This document shows positions 28,261 through 36,071 of a stretch of DNA of 64,000 bases, in pieces. A model generated the notes under the pieces. The model had not been told where the DNA came from. It saw nothing but the letters and a program-made list of their open reading frames with translations, and searched no databases. The first letter of the stretch is position 1, and every line of letters begins with the position of its first letter. Position numbers and translations under genes: made by a program. This DNA is from Pseudomaricurvus sp033283175 (GTDB lineage: Bacteria > Pseudomonadota > Gammaproteobacteria > Pseudomonadales > Cellvibrionaceae): assembly GCA_033283175.1 (NCBI GenBank), contig JAWMQM010000001.1, positions 1,240,001-1,304,000 of the forward strand. The letters are read 5' to 3'.

Positions 28261-29204
28261 GCTCGCCCGGCCGGCTGCAGCTTCTGTTTTGCCCAGCGGG
28301 CGAACTCATTGCGCGAGCAGCTGCCGGTACGGTTACGCTCCGCACCTTCCAGCACACGGTAGATAATGAGGGCCTGACCGGGATCGGGATGGTTGGCGTA
28401 GTCAATGATCTTGCGCACCGACCAGTCGGCACCGGGACGGTTGTTGCTGTAGACGCCGCCGGGCTCGAACTCGAACCGCGCCAGTACATCTTTCTGCCGC
28501 AACGCTTCCGCCCGCTCGAAGATGATCTGCAGCTCCTCCACGGTGACATCCACCATACTGTCGATCTGGCGCACTGCCTCGGCAATGTAGTGACGGGAGG
28601 GGATGACCGAGTCAGGACCGCCGGCAGAAGGACGGTATTTCATCGCCGCCAGCGGATAGCGACGCCAGGGAAAGAGGTTGTTGAACAGCAGCGCCACGGC
28701 CAGGATCACCACGCAATTGAGCAACACCGGGATAATGACAAACAGGTAACCCAGCTCCCACACCGCCTCCCCGCCGATCACCGCTGCCAGTGCCGTGGCG
28801 CCCCCGGGCGGGTGGATGCAGCGGCCCAGGTGCATGGCGGCGATGGCCAGCCCCACAGCCAGACCGGCAGCGAGGAACACATTGGGGATCAGCAGGGCAC
28901 AGGTCACCCCCACCAGCGCTGACAGCAGGTTACCCCCCAGCAGGGCCCAGGGCTGGGAGAGCGGGCCGTGGGGTACGGCGAACAACAGCACGGTGGCCGC
29001 GCCCATGGAAGGCACCACCGCCAGGGTGCCCTCTACCCCCAATGACAGGTAACAAATGGCGGTAATCAGCGCCAGACTGATCACGCCCCCCAATGTCGAC
29101 AGCAGCTGCTCCACCCTCGACGCCGGTGTCTGCACACCGAGCCAATGGCTTATTTTCAATACAGTCTCTCCCCCGCCAATTTCACCTTGAGCCTCGTCTT
29201 GCAT
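28257..29204 (-). CDS. HPP-family integral membrane protein
   Basis: The 315-residue protein has about four membrane segments (residues 30-180) with the family signature HLGRCIHPPGGATALAAVIGG, followed by a cytoplasmic C-terminal region of about 110 residues (EELQIIFERAEALRQKD, WSVRKIIDYANHPDPG) that I do not recognise. HPP proteins are linked to nitrite or other small-ion transport in some organisms, but their role in proteobacteria is unclear. The ATG at 29204 is chosen; an upstream in-frame start adds 21 residues without family features. It overlaps the LysR gene tail to tail by four bases. Confidence 0.85.
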   Translation of the reverse strand: MQDEAQGEIGGGETVLKISHWLGVQTPASRVEQLLSTLGGVISLALITAICYLSLGVEGTLAVVPSMGAATVLLFAVPHGPLSQPWALLGGNLLSALVGVTCALLIPNVFLAAGLAVGLAIAAMHLGRCIHPPGGATALAAVIGGEAVWELGYLFVIIPVLLNCVVILAVALLFNNLFPWRRYPLAAMKYRPSAGGPDSVIPSRHYIAEAVRQIDSMVDVTVEELQIIFERAEALRQKDVLARFEFEPGGVYSNNRPGADWSVRKIIDYANHPDPGQALIIYRVLEGAERNRTGSCSRNEFARWAKQKLQPAGRA

Positions 29205-29222
29205 TAAACTAGCACAATCGAA

Positions 29223-29235
29223 CAACAGTGTTGTC
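29223..29235. promoter_or_regulatory. Short palindrome in the HPP/SDR divergent promoter
   Basis: ACAACA-G-TGTTGT lies 38 bp upstream of the SDR start and 19 bp upstream of the HPP start, a sensible position for an operator acting on one or both genes. No regulator can be assigned. Confidence 0.35.
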
Positions 29236-29273
29236 CGTATATTCCGAAGAGCTAAATCACGAGACAAGAGATT

Positions 29274-30023
29274 ATGACTACTAAAACAGCACTTGTGACC
29301 GGCGCAGCCGCCGGTATTGGGCGCGCCTGTGCCCTGCGTCTGGCGAAAGACGGCATCAACATCGGTGTACTGGACCTGGACCAGTCCAAAGCCCAGCTGG
29401 TAGCGGACGAGATTGTTGCCGCTGGCGGTAAAGCGGTAGGTCTGGGTGGCAACATTGCCGACCGCGCCTCCATCGAAGCGGCTGTGGCTCAGCTGCGCGA
29501 AGCCTTTGGCCCGGTCACCATCGTGGTGAACAACGCCGGTATCGCCCCCTTCATCCCATTTGAAGAACTGACCGACGCTGACTGGGACAAGGTATTCGAG
29601 ATCAACACCAAAGGTACTTTCATCGTTACCCAGACCGTACTGCCGGATATGAAAGCCGCTGGCTGGGGCCGCGTGGTCAATATCTCTTCCTCCAGCGCCA
29701 TCGGCGGTAGCTACCAGCAGGTGGCCTACTCCGCCTCCAAGGGTGCCGTGGTCTCCATGACCCGCTCACTGGCCCAGGCTGTGGGCCAGTACGGCATCAC
29801 CGTTAACAACATCCCACCCGGTTCCGTGATGGGTACTGTTATGGCCGACGCCGCCAACGCCAACGCCAACTTCAGTGCCGAGCAGATCGCCCGCGCCATT
29901 CCAGTACGCCGCACCGGTGTACCTGAGGACATCGCCGGCGCCTGTGCCTACCTGGTGTCTGATGAAGCCGGCTATGTGACCGGTCAGACCATCAACGTCA
30001 ACGGCGGTCGTCTGGTTTCCTGA
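29274..30023 (+). CDS. Short-chain dehydrogenase/reductase (FabG-like SDR)
   Basis: The 249-residue SDR has TGAAAGIG (about 9-16), NNAG, and Ser, Tyr and Lys in SSSSAIGG and YSASK. GVLDLDQSKA after the second strand (Asp) points to NAD(H). The C-terminus YVTGQTINVNGGRLVS is the FabG-type tetramer end. It resembles 3-ketoacyl-CoA/ACP reductases or 3-hydroxyacyl-CoA dehydrogenases used in degradation. It is divergent from the HPP gene. The substrate is unknown. Confidence 0.9.
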   Translation: MTTKTALVTGAAAGIGRACALRLAKDGINIGVLDLDQSKAQLVADEIVAAGGKAVGLGGNIADRASIEAAVAQLREAFGPVTIVVNNAGIAPFIPFEELTDADWDKVFEINTKGTFIVTQTVLPDMKAAGWGRVVNISSSSAIGGSYQQVAYSASKGAVVSMTRSLAQAVGQYGITVNNIPPGSVMGTVMADAANANANFSAEQIARAIPVRRTGVPEDIAGACAYLVSDEAGYVTGQTINVNGGRLVS

Positions 30024-30044
30024 TAATCCTGATTGCCTGATGCA

Positions 30045-30069
30045 CAGCCCTGGCCCATGGCCGGGGCTG
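30045..30069. repeat. GC-rich hairpin after the SDR gene
   Basis: CAGCCCTGGCC and GGCCGGGGCTG pair around a three-base loop with one mismatch. There is no T-run on either strand, so it is a weak terminator at best. It lies between the convergent SDR and SMR genes. Confidence 0.4.
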
Positions 30070-30121
30070 ACTCGCGGGGCTGCCTCTCACGGCTGCCCCC
30101 GACACACCCCCAACCCGGTGC

Positions 30122-30451
30122 TCAGTGCGCCACACTGCCGGAAAAGAGATTGATCACCGCCACTCCGGCAATAATCAGCCCCATACCCACCAGTGCCGGC
30201 AGGTCCAGTGTCTGTTGGTAGAGCACATAGCCCAGCCCGGTAATCAGCACAATGCCCAGCCCCGACCAGATGGCGTAGGCGATTCCCACAGGCATGGTCT
30301 TGAGGACAATGGAGAGGCAATAAAACGCAATGGCGTAGCCCACCACCACGATCAGGCTGGGGATCAGGCGGGTGAATTCAGCGGAAGCTTTTAACGCGGT
30401 GGTGGCAATCACCTCGGCCACGATGGCGACAGTCAGCCAGACATAACTCAT
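30122..30451 (-). CDS. Small multidrug resistance (SMR) transporter
   Basis: The 109-residue protein has four membrane helices and the SMR core: the essential membrane-embedded Glu in VAEVIATTALKAS (first helix), GIAYAIWSGLGIVLI in the third, and LIIAGVAVINLF in the fourth. It matches EmrE/QacE in length. SMR proteins exchange protons for cationic or guanidinium-type compounds. The ATG at 30451 is chosen because it starts the first helix and has GAGAGG upstream. A Pmp3/YqaE gene lies 112 bp upstream in the same direction. Confidence 0.92.
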   Translation of the reverse strand: MSYVWLTVAIVAEVIATTALKASAEFTRLIPSLIVVVGYAIAFYCLSIVLKTMPVGIAYAIWSGLGIVLITGLGYVLYQQTLDLPALVGMGLIIAGVAVINLFSGSVAH

Positions 30452-30563
30452 GGGGAGACCCCTCTCAACAGGCAGGATCCCGGATTCTGGCAGATTTTCA
30501 GCGTCTTGCCACAGGCGACGATCCGGTATGTGACCCTGCATCACCCACCGGACAGTTCAGCGT

Positions 30564-30725
30564 CTATTGGGTAACCAGCCAGAGGGCGTGCACCACTGCC
30601 GGCAGATACATCAGGAAACAGAGCAGAATGTTGATCACCAGGTCCCTGCCTGCGCCCTTCTTCAGGAACACAGCCACCGGCGCGAGAAAAATGGAGAGCA
30701 GAATCAGTACCAGTTTGTTGTCCAT
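30564..30725 (-). CDS. Pmp3/YqaE-family small membrane protein (53 residues)
   Basis: This short frame encodes 53 residues with two hydrophobic helices (LVLILLSIFLAPVAVFL and LVINILLCFLMYLPAVVHAL) joined by KKGAGRD. This is the Pmp3/YqaE plan, with PVAVFLKKG in the first half and LPAVVHALW near the end. An AGGAG site lies six bases before the ATG. Homologues stabilise membrane potential under stress or ion imbalance in fungi and plants; the bacterial role is poorly known. It lies upstream of the SMR gene, perhaps as a membrane-stress pair. Confidence 0.88.
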   Translation of the reverse strand: MDNKLVLILLSIFLAPVAVFLKKGAGRDLVINILLCFLMYLPAVVHALWLVTQ

Positions 30726-30798
30726 AACAGCTCCTGTGGGTCAGGTAAGTTAAGAAATTTTTATACGAAGTGGCGGCCGTGCAGTCCCGCTGACAAGC

Positions 30799-31656
30799 TC
30801 AACCGCCCGGGCGGCAGGTCATGGTCTCGGCGTTAGTACCCCAGACAATCTGCGCCTCACCCTGATGCTCCCAGAAGCTCTCATTGGGGCCCAGATATCT
30901 GGAACCGCTGGCCGCAGAGTCGGTAAACATCAGCGACACACTGTCACCGCGCTCCGCTACCAGGGTGCGCGGCTCTGTGGCAAAGAAGGTGATCACCACC
31001 TCATTGCGCGGGTCGCCACCACAGGCAAATACCACCGGGCCGCGCCCCTCCACCAGTCGGAAGCGGGCCTGCAGTTCGGCGATGCGGTGCTGATACTCGT
31101 AGCTGACACAAGCCTGGCGATCGGTCGCTTTCCAGCACTCATCTCGCCCCTTGATCCAGCCCCGCTGTTCAGCCTTGAAGAGCGGAGGAGGCGGGTTCCC
31201 GGCTTTTGCCAGTGCCGCGCCATACACCTCCGCCATTTGCTGATCCAGCAAAGCCAATGACGGCGTGTTACAGATCAGGGTCGGAATAGAGCCCAACTCG
31301 CCGTCGCAGGCAAAGGTCGGTATGGCGGCAGCCTCGCGCTTGTGAGCCTGCAACTCGCCCTCGATATAGTCGCACCACTCCCGACTGTCCCGCGCGGGCA
31401 CCCCGGCCTGCCCGCGCACCCCGAGCCTGAACTCCACCACCGATTTCCACTCATCCGAGCCGATATCCGGCCCATGTCCCTGGCCATCACCGCTCATGAC
31501 CGTGGATTCCACCGCGCGGTACCAGTCGTCAGTGCAGGGGGCCGGGGCTGGCTGCGACTCTACAATCGGTGCCGGTTCTGTTTCCATCTCCGTCTCCGAC
31601 GCACAGGCTACCAACAACAGTGTCAGCAGCGGCGCGAGCCACAGGGATCGCCACAT
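30799..31656 (-). CDS. Lipoprotein joining LprI-type and MliC-type lysozyme-inhibitor domains
   Basis: The 285-residue protein has a lipoprotein signal with lipobox LVAC (Cys18). A DUF1311/LprI-like domain spans about 115-200 (LICNTPSLALLDQQMAEVYG, QRGWIKGRDECW, CVSYEYQHRIAELQ). A C-terminal MliC-like domain spans about 205-283 (VVFACGG, SGSRYLGPNESFWEHQGEAQIVW), with Cys212 and Cys281 placed for the MliC disulphide. Both families inhibit c-type lysozyme in studied members. The fusion therefore suggests an envelope-anchored lysozyme defence. The region 41-110, with further cysteines, is unassigned. Confidence 0.85.
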   Translation of the reverse strand: MWRSLWLAPLLTLLLVACASETEMETEPAPIVESQPAPAPCTDDWYRAVESTVMSGDGQGHGPDIGSDEWKSVVEFRLGVRGQAGVPARDSREWCDYIEGELQAHKREAAAIPTFACDGELGSIPTLICNTPSLALLDQQMAEVYGAALAKAGNPPPPLFKAEQRGWIKGRDECWKATDRQACVSYEYQHRIAELQARFRLVEGRGPVVFACGGDPRNEVVITFFATEPRTLVAERGDSVSLMFTDSAASGSRYLGPNESFWEHQGEAQIVWGTNAETMTCRPGG

Positions 31657-31686
31657 ACCATCTCTCCTTAGTTGAATCCGGATGAT

Positions 31687-32376
31687 TCAGCTTTTGCCCT
31701 TGCCGATCACACCGTAAATCGCCGCTCCGATCACCGCACCTACAATGGGTGCTACCCAGAACAGCCACAGCTGCGACAGCGCCAGACCGCCTTCATATAC
31801 CGCCACACCGGTGCTGCGGGCAGGGTTCACGGAGGTGTTGGTGACCGGGATACTGATCAGGTGAATGAGTGTCAGGCAGAGGCCAATGGCAATGGGCGCA
31901 AAACCCGCCGGTGCGCGGGAATCGGTGGCACCGAGGATAACCACGATAAAGATCATGGTCATAACGATTTCGGTGGTCAGCGCCGACATGAAGTTGTAGC
32001 CACCGGGTGAGTGCTCGCCAAAGCCGTTGGTGGCAAATCCGGCGGTCACATCAAAGCCCGGCTGACCGCTGGCGATCAGGTAGAGAATCCCCCCCGCCGC
32101 CAGGCCACCCAGCACCTGGGCAACAATGTAAGGCACCAGCTCTTTGGCCGGGAAACGACCACCGACCCAGAGCCCCACCGATACCGCCGGGTTGAGGTGA
32201 CAGCCGGAGATATGCCCTATGGCAAAGGCCATGGTAAGCACCGTCAGGCCGAAGGCCAGGGAAACCCCCAGCAGGCCAATACCCACATCGGGAAATGCTG
32301 CCGCCAGCACCGCACTGCCGCAACCACCCAGCACCAGCCAGAAGGTACCCACAAACTCCGCAAAATACTTTTCCAT
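31687..32376 (-). CDS. aqpZ: Aquaporin Z
   Basis: The 229-residue MIP-family channel has six membrane helices and both NPA boxes, GCHLNPAVSVGLW and TSVNPARSTGVAVYEG. The start MEKYFAEFVGTFWLVLGGCG is the usual AqpZ N-terminus. Narrow-pore residues after the second NPA (Arg in NPARS) fit a water-selective channel rather than a glycerol facilitator, which would have NPARD. It appears monocistronic, 30 bp from the lysozyme-inhibitor lipoprotein gene. Confidence 0.95.
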   Translation of the reverse strand: MEKYFAEFVGTFWLVLGGCGSAVLAAAFPDVGIGLLGVSLAFGLTVLTMAFAIGHISGCHLNPAVSVGLWVGGRFPAKELVPYIVAQVLGGLAAGGILYLIASGQPGFDVTAGFATNGFGEHSPGGYNFMSALTTEIVMTMIFIVVILGATDSRAPAGFAPIAIGLCLTLIHLISIPVTNTSVNPARSTGVAVYEGGLALSQLWLFWVAPIVGAVIGAAIYGVIGKGKS

Positions 32377-32573
32377 ACATTTCTCCCTGTAGCTCAGCGA
32401 CAGACGGCGGACGAATCCCTTGTCACCATTCTCTCTGTTGCATCAAAAAGTCACCCGCGGGCGGCGGCCCGCAGCGGCATCAACCGGCCACTCATCGCCT
32501 CAGGCAAATGGCGGCCGCTTTGAGTATAGCCAACAAGCGCACAACGCGAAGTGCAAGCCATCATTCTGTGCCA

Positions 32574-33458
32574 CTAATTTTGCGGCTGATAGTTCTCGCG
32601 GATAGTGGTTGGACGAAACCCAACTCGCAGAATGTTGTTCCAGGAGTGCTGGGGATCCCCCGGGACAGCCACACCGGTACAGGTGTAGAACATCCGGATT
32701 CCCTGCTGCAATCCCCACTCGATACGCGCCCGTAACAGCGCCTGCTGAATACCGCGACCACGAAACGACGGACGGGTGGCACCGAAGTTAGTCCAGCCAC
32801 AGTCGCCAAGCCGGAAGAGCGATCCCACTCCTGCCGGCTCACCGTCACAGAACGCCATAAAGACGGTCCAGTTGGGGCGGCCCACCACCTGCGCGATCCA
32901 GCCCTCTGTCAGCCGGGCTATGGTGGCATCCTGCCCCGGCACCACCAGGTCAAAGGCGGCACAAGCGATGCTGGCAAAGTCAGCCGCCCACTCCGGACCG
33001 ATGGGGCGAACCTCAATCCCGGCCGCCAATGGCCTGTGCGCGGGCGGCAGGGGCCCGGCACCGCGGGCAAACTCCTGCCAGCCCCGCGCCCGCTGCAAAC
33101 CCTGTTGCTGCAACCGGGCATCCAGTGCCGGGGTCAGGGAGCTGGCGGGCAGCTGCAGGAAATAGCGCTGCACGCCCATCTCGCCATAACTGCTGAGCAC
33201 CGCCTGCAAGTGCTGGTTAAACTCATCCCCGGGCTCACCGTCTTTATCCTTCGCCAGACCGGACTCGAGCCCCAGGCAGCGATTGATAACAATCGCCGCG
33301 GCCGGCAGCGCCGCAGCAATGGAGACCAGCGACTCTTCCGCCTGCAGGTGAAAATACTTGAGTCCCAACAGCCGGCGTTGGTCCGCCGTTGCGGCCTGTT
33401 GCAGCTCCCACAACTCCTGTCTCTCAATCGTGTCAACCGTGGGTAAATTCCCACTCAT
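32574..33458 (-). CDS. GNAT-family N-acetyltransferase
   Basis: The 294-residue protein has a C-terminal GNAT domain with acetyl-CoA motif RGRGIQQALLRARI (about 234-247) and strand FGATRPSFR. The N-terminal 130 residues, with DTIERQELWELQQAA and GLKYFHLQAEES, may be a second degenerate GNAT repeat. The ATG at 33458 with AAAGGAG six bases upstream is chosen over an adjacent in-frame ATG. The acceptor substrate is unknown. It stands alone between aqpZ and the homocysteine methyltransferase gene. Confidence 0.88.
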   Translation of the reverse strand: MSGNLPTVDTIERQELWELQQAATADQRRLLGLKYFHLQAEESLVSIAAALPAAAIVINRCLGLESGLAKDKDGEPGDEFNQHLQAVLSSYGEMGVQRYFLQLPASSLTPALDARLQQQGLQRARGWQEFARGAGPLPPAHRPLAAGIEVRPIGPEWAADFASIACAAFDLVVPGQDATIARLTEGWIAQVVGRPNWTVFMAFCDGEPAGVGSLFRLGDCGWTNFGATRPSFRGRGIQQALLRARIEWGLQQGIRMFYTCTGVAVPGDPQHSWNNILRVGFRPTTIRENYQPQN

Positions 33459-33584
33459 GATCATCTCCTTTGAATCCTGACAGCACCCTCTGCACTGGAG
33501 GCCGGGAGGTACTTGTGAGCACAACTCGCAAGCTGGAGGTCCATGGCACCTCCAGCCGCGCCTTCCTGTCTGGGTGCTCAGGCC

Positions 33585-34538
33585 CTAGCTGACCTGGCGC
33601 AGCCCCGCGCTCTGGCAGCAGATCTGCTCGATGTGCCGGTGATCTGTGCCACAACAGCCGCCCAGCACAGCCAGGTGTGGCAGGAGCTCCACCAACCGGC
33701 GGTACTCACTGCCCAATTCCTGTGGATTGCCCTGGTCCAGTACTTCGCAGCCATCCAGTTCGGCGTGGCTGCATTTGGAGGCGTTGGCCCGCAGGCCGCG
33801 AATGCGATGGCGCTGCTGCGACGCCGCCAACCGCCCGGCAAAATGAGTGGGGTGGGCACAATTAATCATATAGTAGGCGGGACCACCTCCCGTCGCCTCA
33901 TCCACCTGGGTAATGGCTTCATCCAGGGTCTCACCGGTGGGCAGGCAGCCGTCGGTCTCCACGGTGAAAGAGATTACCACCGGCATCTGCGCTTTCTGCG
34001 CGGCCCGCACAATACCCACCGCTTCGTTAACATTGGTGAGGGTCATGGCGGTTACACAGTCAGCGTCGGTCCCGGCAAACGTTTTTATCTGCAGCCAGTG
34101 GTAAGCCTCCGCTTCGGCAGAGCTCATGATCAGCTCCGGTGCGTAGGCGTCGTGCCGGGGGCCAATACAGCCACTGATCACATAGGGGGTGGCGGGGCTG
34201 TCGTACTGCTCACGCAGCGGCTGCAGAAATTCGATGGCGTCGCGATTGATACGCTGCAGATCTTCCGGCGTGTGACCAAGGCGGGCTCCCCAATCGGGAT
34301 TGGCGCGCCAGGTTACTGCCTCCAGCACGAAGCCGCGCTGGAAGTGGCGGGCAATACCGGTATAGCGATTAAAATAGTCCTGCAGCGTGCGCCGGCCTGT
34401 GTCGCTCTCCAGCAGGGTATAGGCGGCAAATTGCGGCAGATCCAGCCCCTCATGAAACACCAGCGTGGTCTCCAGCCCCCCATCGGTAATCAGGGTGTGT
34501 CCGTGCAGTTGTGGTAATTGGTGACGATAACGGCTCAT
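33585..34538 (-). CDS. Homocysteine S-methyltransferase family protein
   Basis: The 317-residue TIM-barrel protein matches MmuM in length (about 310). It has LITDGGLETTLVF at the start, one zinc-binding cysteine in MINCAHPTHF (about residue 224) and the paired cysteines in GGCCGTDHRHI (about 293-294). Members move a methyl group to homocysteine from S-methylmethionine or other sulfonium or ammonium donors. The start follows AAGGAGG. It is divergent from a TetR gene whose operator lies in the shared promoter, so TetR may control both. The methyl donor is unknown. Confidence 0.9.
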   Translation of the reverse strand: MSRYRHQLPQLHGHTLITDGGLETTLVFHEGLDLPQFAAYTLLESDTGRRTLQDYFNRYTGIARHFQRGFVLEAVTWRANPDWGARLGHTPEDLQRINRDAIEFLQPLREQYDSPATPYVISGCIGPRHDAYAPELIMSSAEAEAYHWLQIKTFAGTDADCVTAMTLTNVNEAVGIVRAAQKAQMPVVISFTVETDGCLPTGETLDEAITQVDEATGGGPAYYMINCAHPTHFAGRLAASQQRHRIRGLRANASKCSHAELDGCEVLDQGNPQELGSEYRRLVELLPHLAVLGGCCGTDHRHIEQICCQSAGLRQVS

Positions 34539-34681
34539 GGTTTCCTCCTTGTAATAGCGCTTTATCAAACACAGGGCCAGTGTAGGAATCCGCCCGGAAA
34601 CAGATAAGCACCACAGGTGGGAAAGTGGCTGATTAATTTTTTCCAATAAAATCAATTCGTTGTGAGGAATTTACACTTTGG

Positions 34682-34698
34682 CGCGCAGTGACTGCGCG
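34682..34698. promoter_or_regulatory. Palindrome in the methyltransferase/TetR promoter
   Basis: CGCGCAGT-G-ACTGCGCG is a perfect eight-base inverted repeat with a one-base centre. It lies 16 bp from a second palindrome and could be a hairpin or a protein site. Confidence 0.4.
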
Positions 34699-34713
34699 AG
34701 GACAGGCCAACTA

Positions 34714-34732
34714 ACTGTACCCGTGGTACAGT
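34714..34732. promoter_or_regulatory. Probable TetR operator
   Basis: ACTGTACC-CGT-GGTACAGT is a perfect eight-base inverted repeat 30 bp before the TetR start codon. Length, symmetry and position are typical of TetR autoregulatory sites. Confidence 0.65.
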
Positions 34733-34762
34733 ATTTGACTGGAAAAAAGATGTTTTGCAGGG

Positions 34763-35386
34763 ATGTCAGTCATGAACCAGCGTGCCGCCTCCACCCAGGA
34801 GCGCATACTTACCGAAGCCGAGCAGCTGATCCTCGGCCAGGGCTTCGCCAACACCTCCATTGACGAAATTGTCGATGCCGCCGCCATTACCAAAAGCGGC
34901 TTTTTCTACCACTACCCGGGCAAAACCGATCTGGCCCGGGCGCTGGTGCAGCGCTTCCTGAAGAAGGACGCCGACATTTTCGATGCCTTGTTGGAACGTG
35001 CCGATTCACTCACCGACGACCCCCTGCAACAGCTGCTGATTTTCCTGAAGCTGTTTTCCGAACTGATGGAGAGCCTGGAAGAGACCCACCCCGGCTGTCT
35101 GGTGGTGACCTTCACCTACGAAAGCCATCTGCTGGAACCGGAGATCGTCGAACTGGTGCGACAGGGAGTATTGAGCTGGGAGACCATGATCCGGGAGCGG
35201 CTGGAGCGTATCGGCAGTCGCTACACGCCAAGAGCCGATTTGAACCCCACCGCGCTTGCCAATATGTTCACTGCCACGGTGGAGGGAGGCATTGTTCTGA
35301 GCCGGCTGTTCCAGACCAACCGCCATCTGGTGGAACAGATACTGCTCTACAGGCAGCACCTGCAGATGCTTTTTTCTCCGGCCTGA
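34763..35386 (+). CDS. TetR-family transcriptional regulator
   Basis: The 207-residue protein (204 if the in-frame ATG at 34772 is used) has the TetR helix-turn-helix at about 10-60 (RILTEAEQLILGQGFANTSI, DEIVDAAAITKSGFFYHYPGKTDLA). A C-terminal ligand domain (about 80-200) follows and resembles the TetR_C_6/YxaF-like group. A strong palindrome 30 bp upstream is probably its own operator. It is divergent from the homocysteine methyltransferase gene. The ligand is unknown. Confidence 0.92.
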   Translation: MSVMNQRAASTQERILTEAEQLILGQGFANTSIDEIVDAAAITKSGFFYHYPGKTDLARALVQRFLKKDADIFDALLERADSLTDDPLQQLLIFLKLFSELMESLEETHPGCLVVTFTYESHLLEPEIVELVRQGVLSWETMIRERLERIGSRYTPRADLNPTALANMFTATVEGGIVLSRLFQTNRHLVEQILLYRQHLQMLFSPA

Positions 35387-35395
35387 GCCACCGCT

Positions 35396-35785
35396 TTAAT
35401 CGGTGGTGTCATCGGCACCCACCAGAGTACTCCCGGGAGCCATAGTGCTGTAACGCAAGTTCCGCCCATCGACCTCTAACAGCGCCCCGATGACACCTGC
35501 CAGTTGCACTACACCATCTCCCGTCCCCACCGACCCGGATATACGTGCGCTGATCACCATACCACCGTCACCGGCAGGCAGCTGCCGGTCCATGAATGCC
35601 AACAACCCGCTATCGGCGATCTCAAGGGCATTGCCAGTGGTTACACAGTCCTCCACGCTGCTGCCACAGTTATCCAGCAGGTACAGCTTGCCGTTGGCCA
35701 ACCGCTGCAGACGACCGCTGACTTCAATAACGCAGTATTTGTGATGGCGGAACACAGGCGCTCCAGGCTGACACATTGAGTCCAT
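35396..35785 (-). CDS. Hypothetical protein, beta-rich
   Basis: The 129-residue frame has no signal peptide and no motif I recognise. Several short beta-like stretches (VFRHHKYCVIEVSGRL, KLYLLDN) and glycine-rich turns (SARISGSVGTGDGVV) suggest a small beta domain. A start at the second Met (35776) is also possible. It is convergent with the TetR gene and nine bases from its stop. Real coding is likely from position and codon pattern but not certain. Confidence 0.5.
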   Translation of the reverse strand: MDSMCQPGAPVFRHHKYCVIEVSGRLQRLANGKLYLLDNCGSSVEDCVTTGNALEIADSGLLAFMDRQLPAGDGGMVISARISGSVGTGDGVVQLAGVIGALLEVDGRNLRYSTMAPGSTLVGADDTTD

Positions 35786-35945
35786 AAATCTGGACTATGG
35801 CAAAGACTTCCCAACAGCGGGAAGGGCCCCATTGCAGTTCAATCTATACAAATGCCCTGCGCTTGTCGCGCATCCCTGAGCAACACCCGTGACTAACACT
35901 GCTTTACTTGACCCTCCCAGTGGCAGCTGCCTAAACTGGCTGCAC

Positions 35946-35971
35946 TTCTGCAAAAGAATAATTCTGCAAAA
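35946..35971. promoter_or_regulatory. Direct repeat upstream of the LLM oxidoreductase operon
   Basis: TTCTGCAAAA occurs twice, 16 bp apart start to start, about 100 bp before the first gene of the operon. Direct repeats at about 1.5 helical turns are compatible with an AraC/XylS-type activator site. The rest of the 286-bp gap shows nothing clear. Confidence 0.35.
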
Positions 35972-36071
35972 ATAATAACAATGCGATCTACCGGCAGTCG
36001 TCGCCTGGCCCCCGGGGTACTGCAGGCTGAACTGGTGTCGCCGGCGAGGCTTCCATGCCTCCGAGGTTTCT

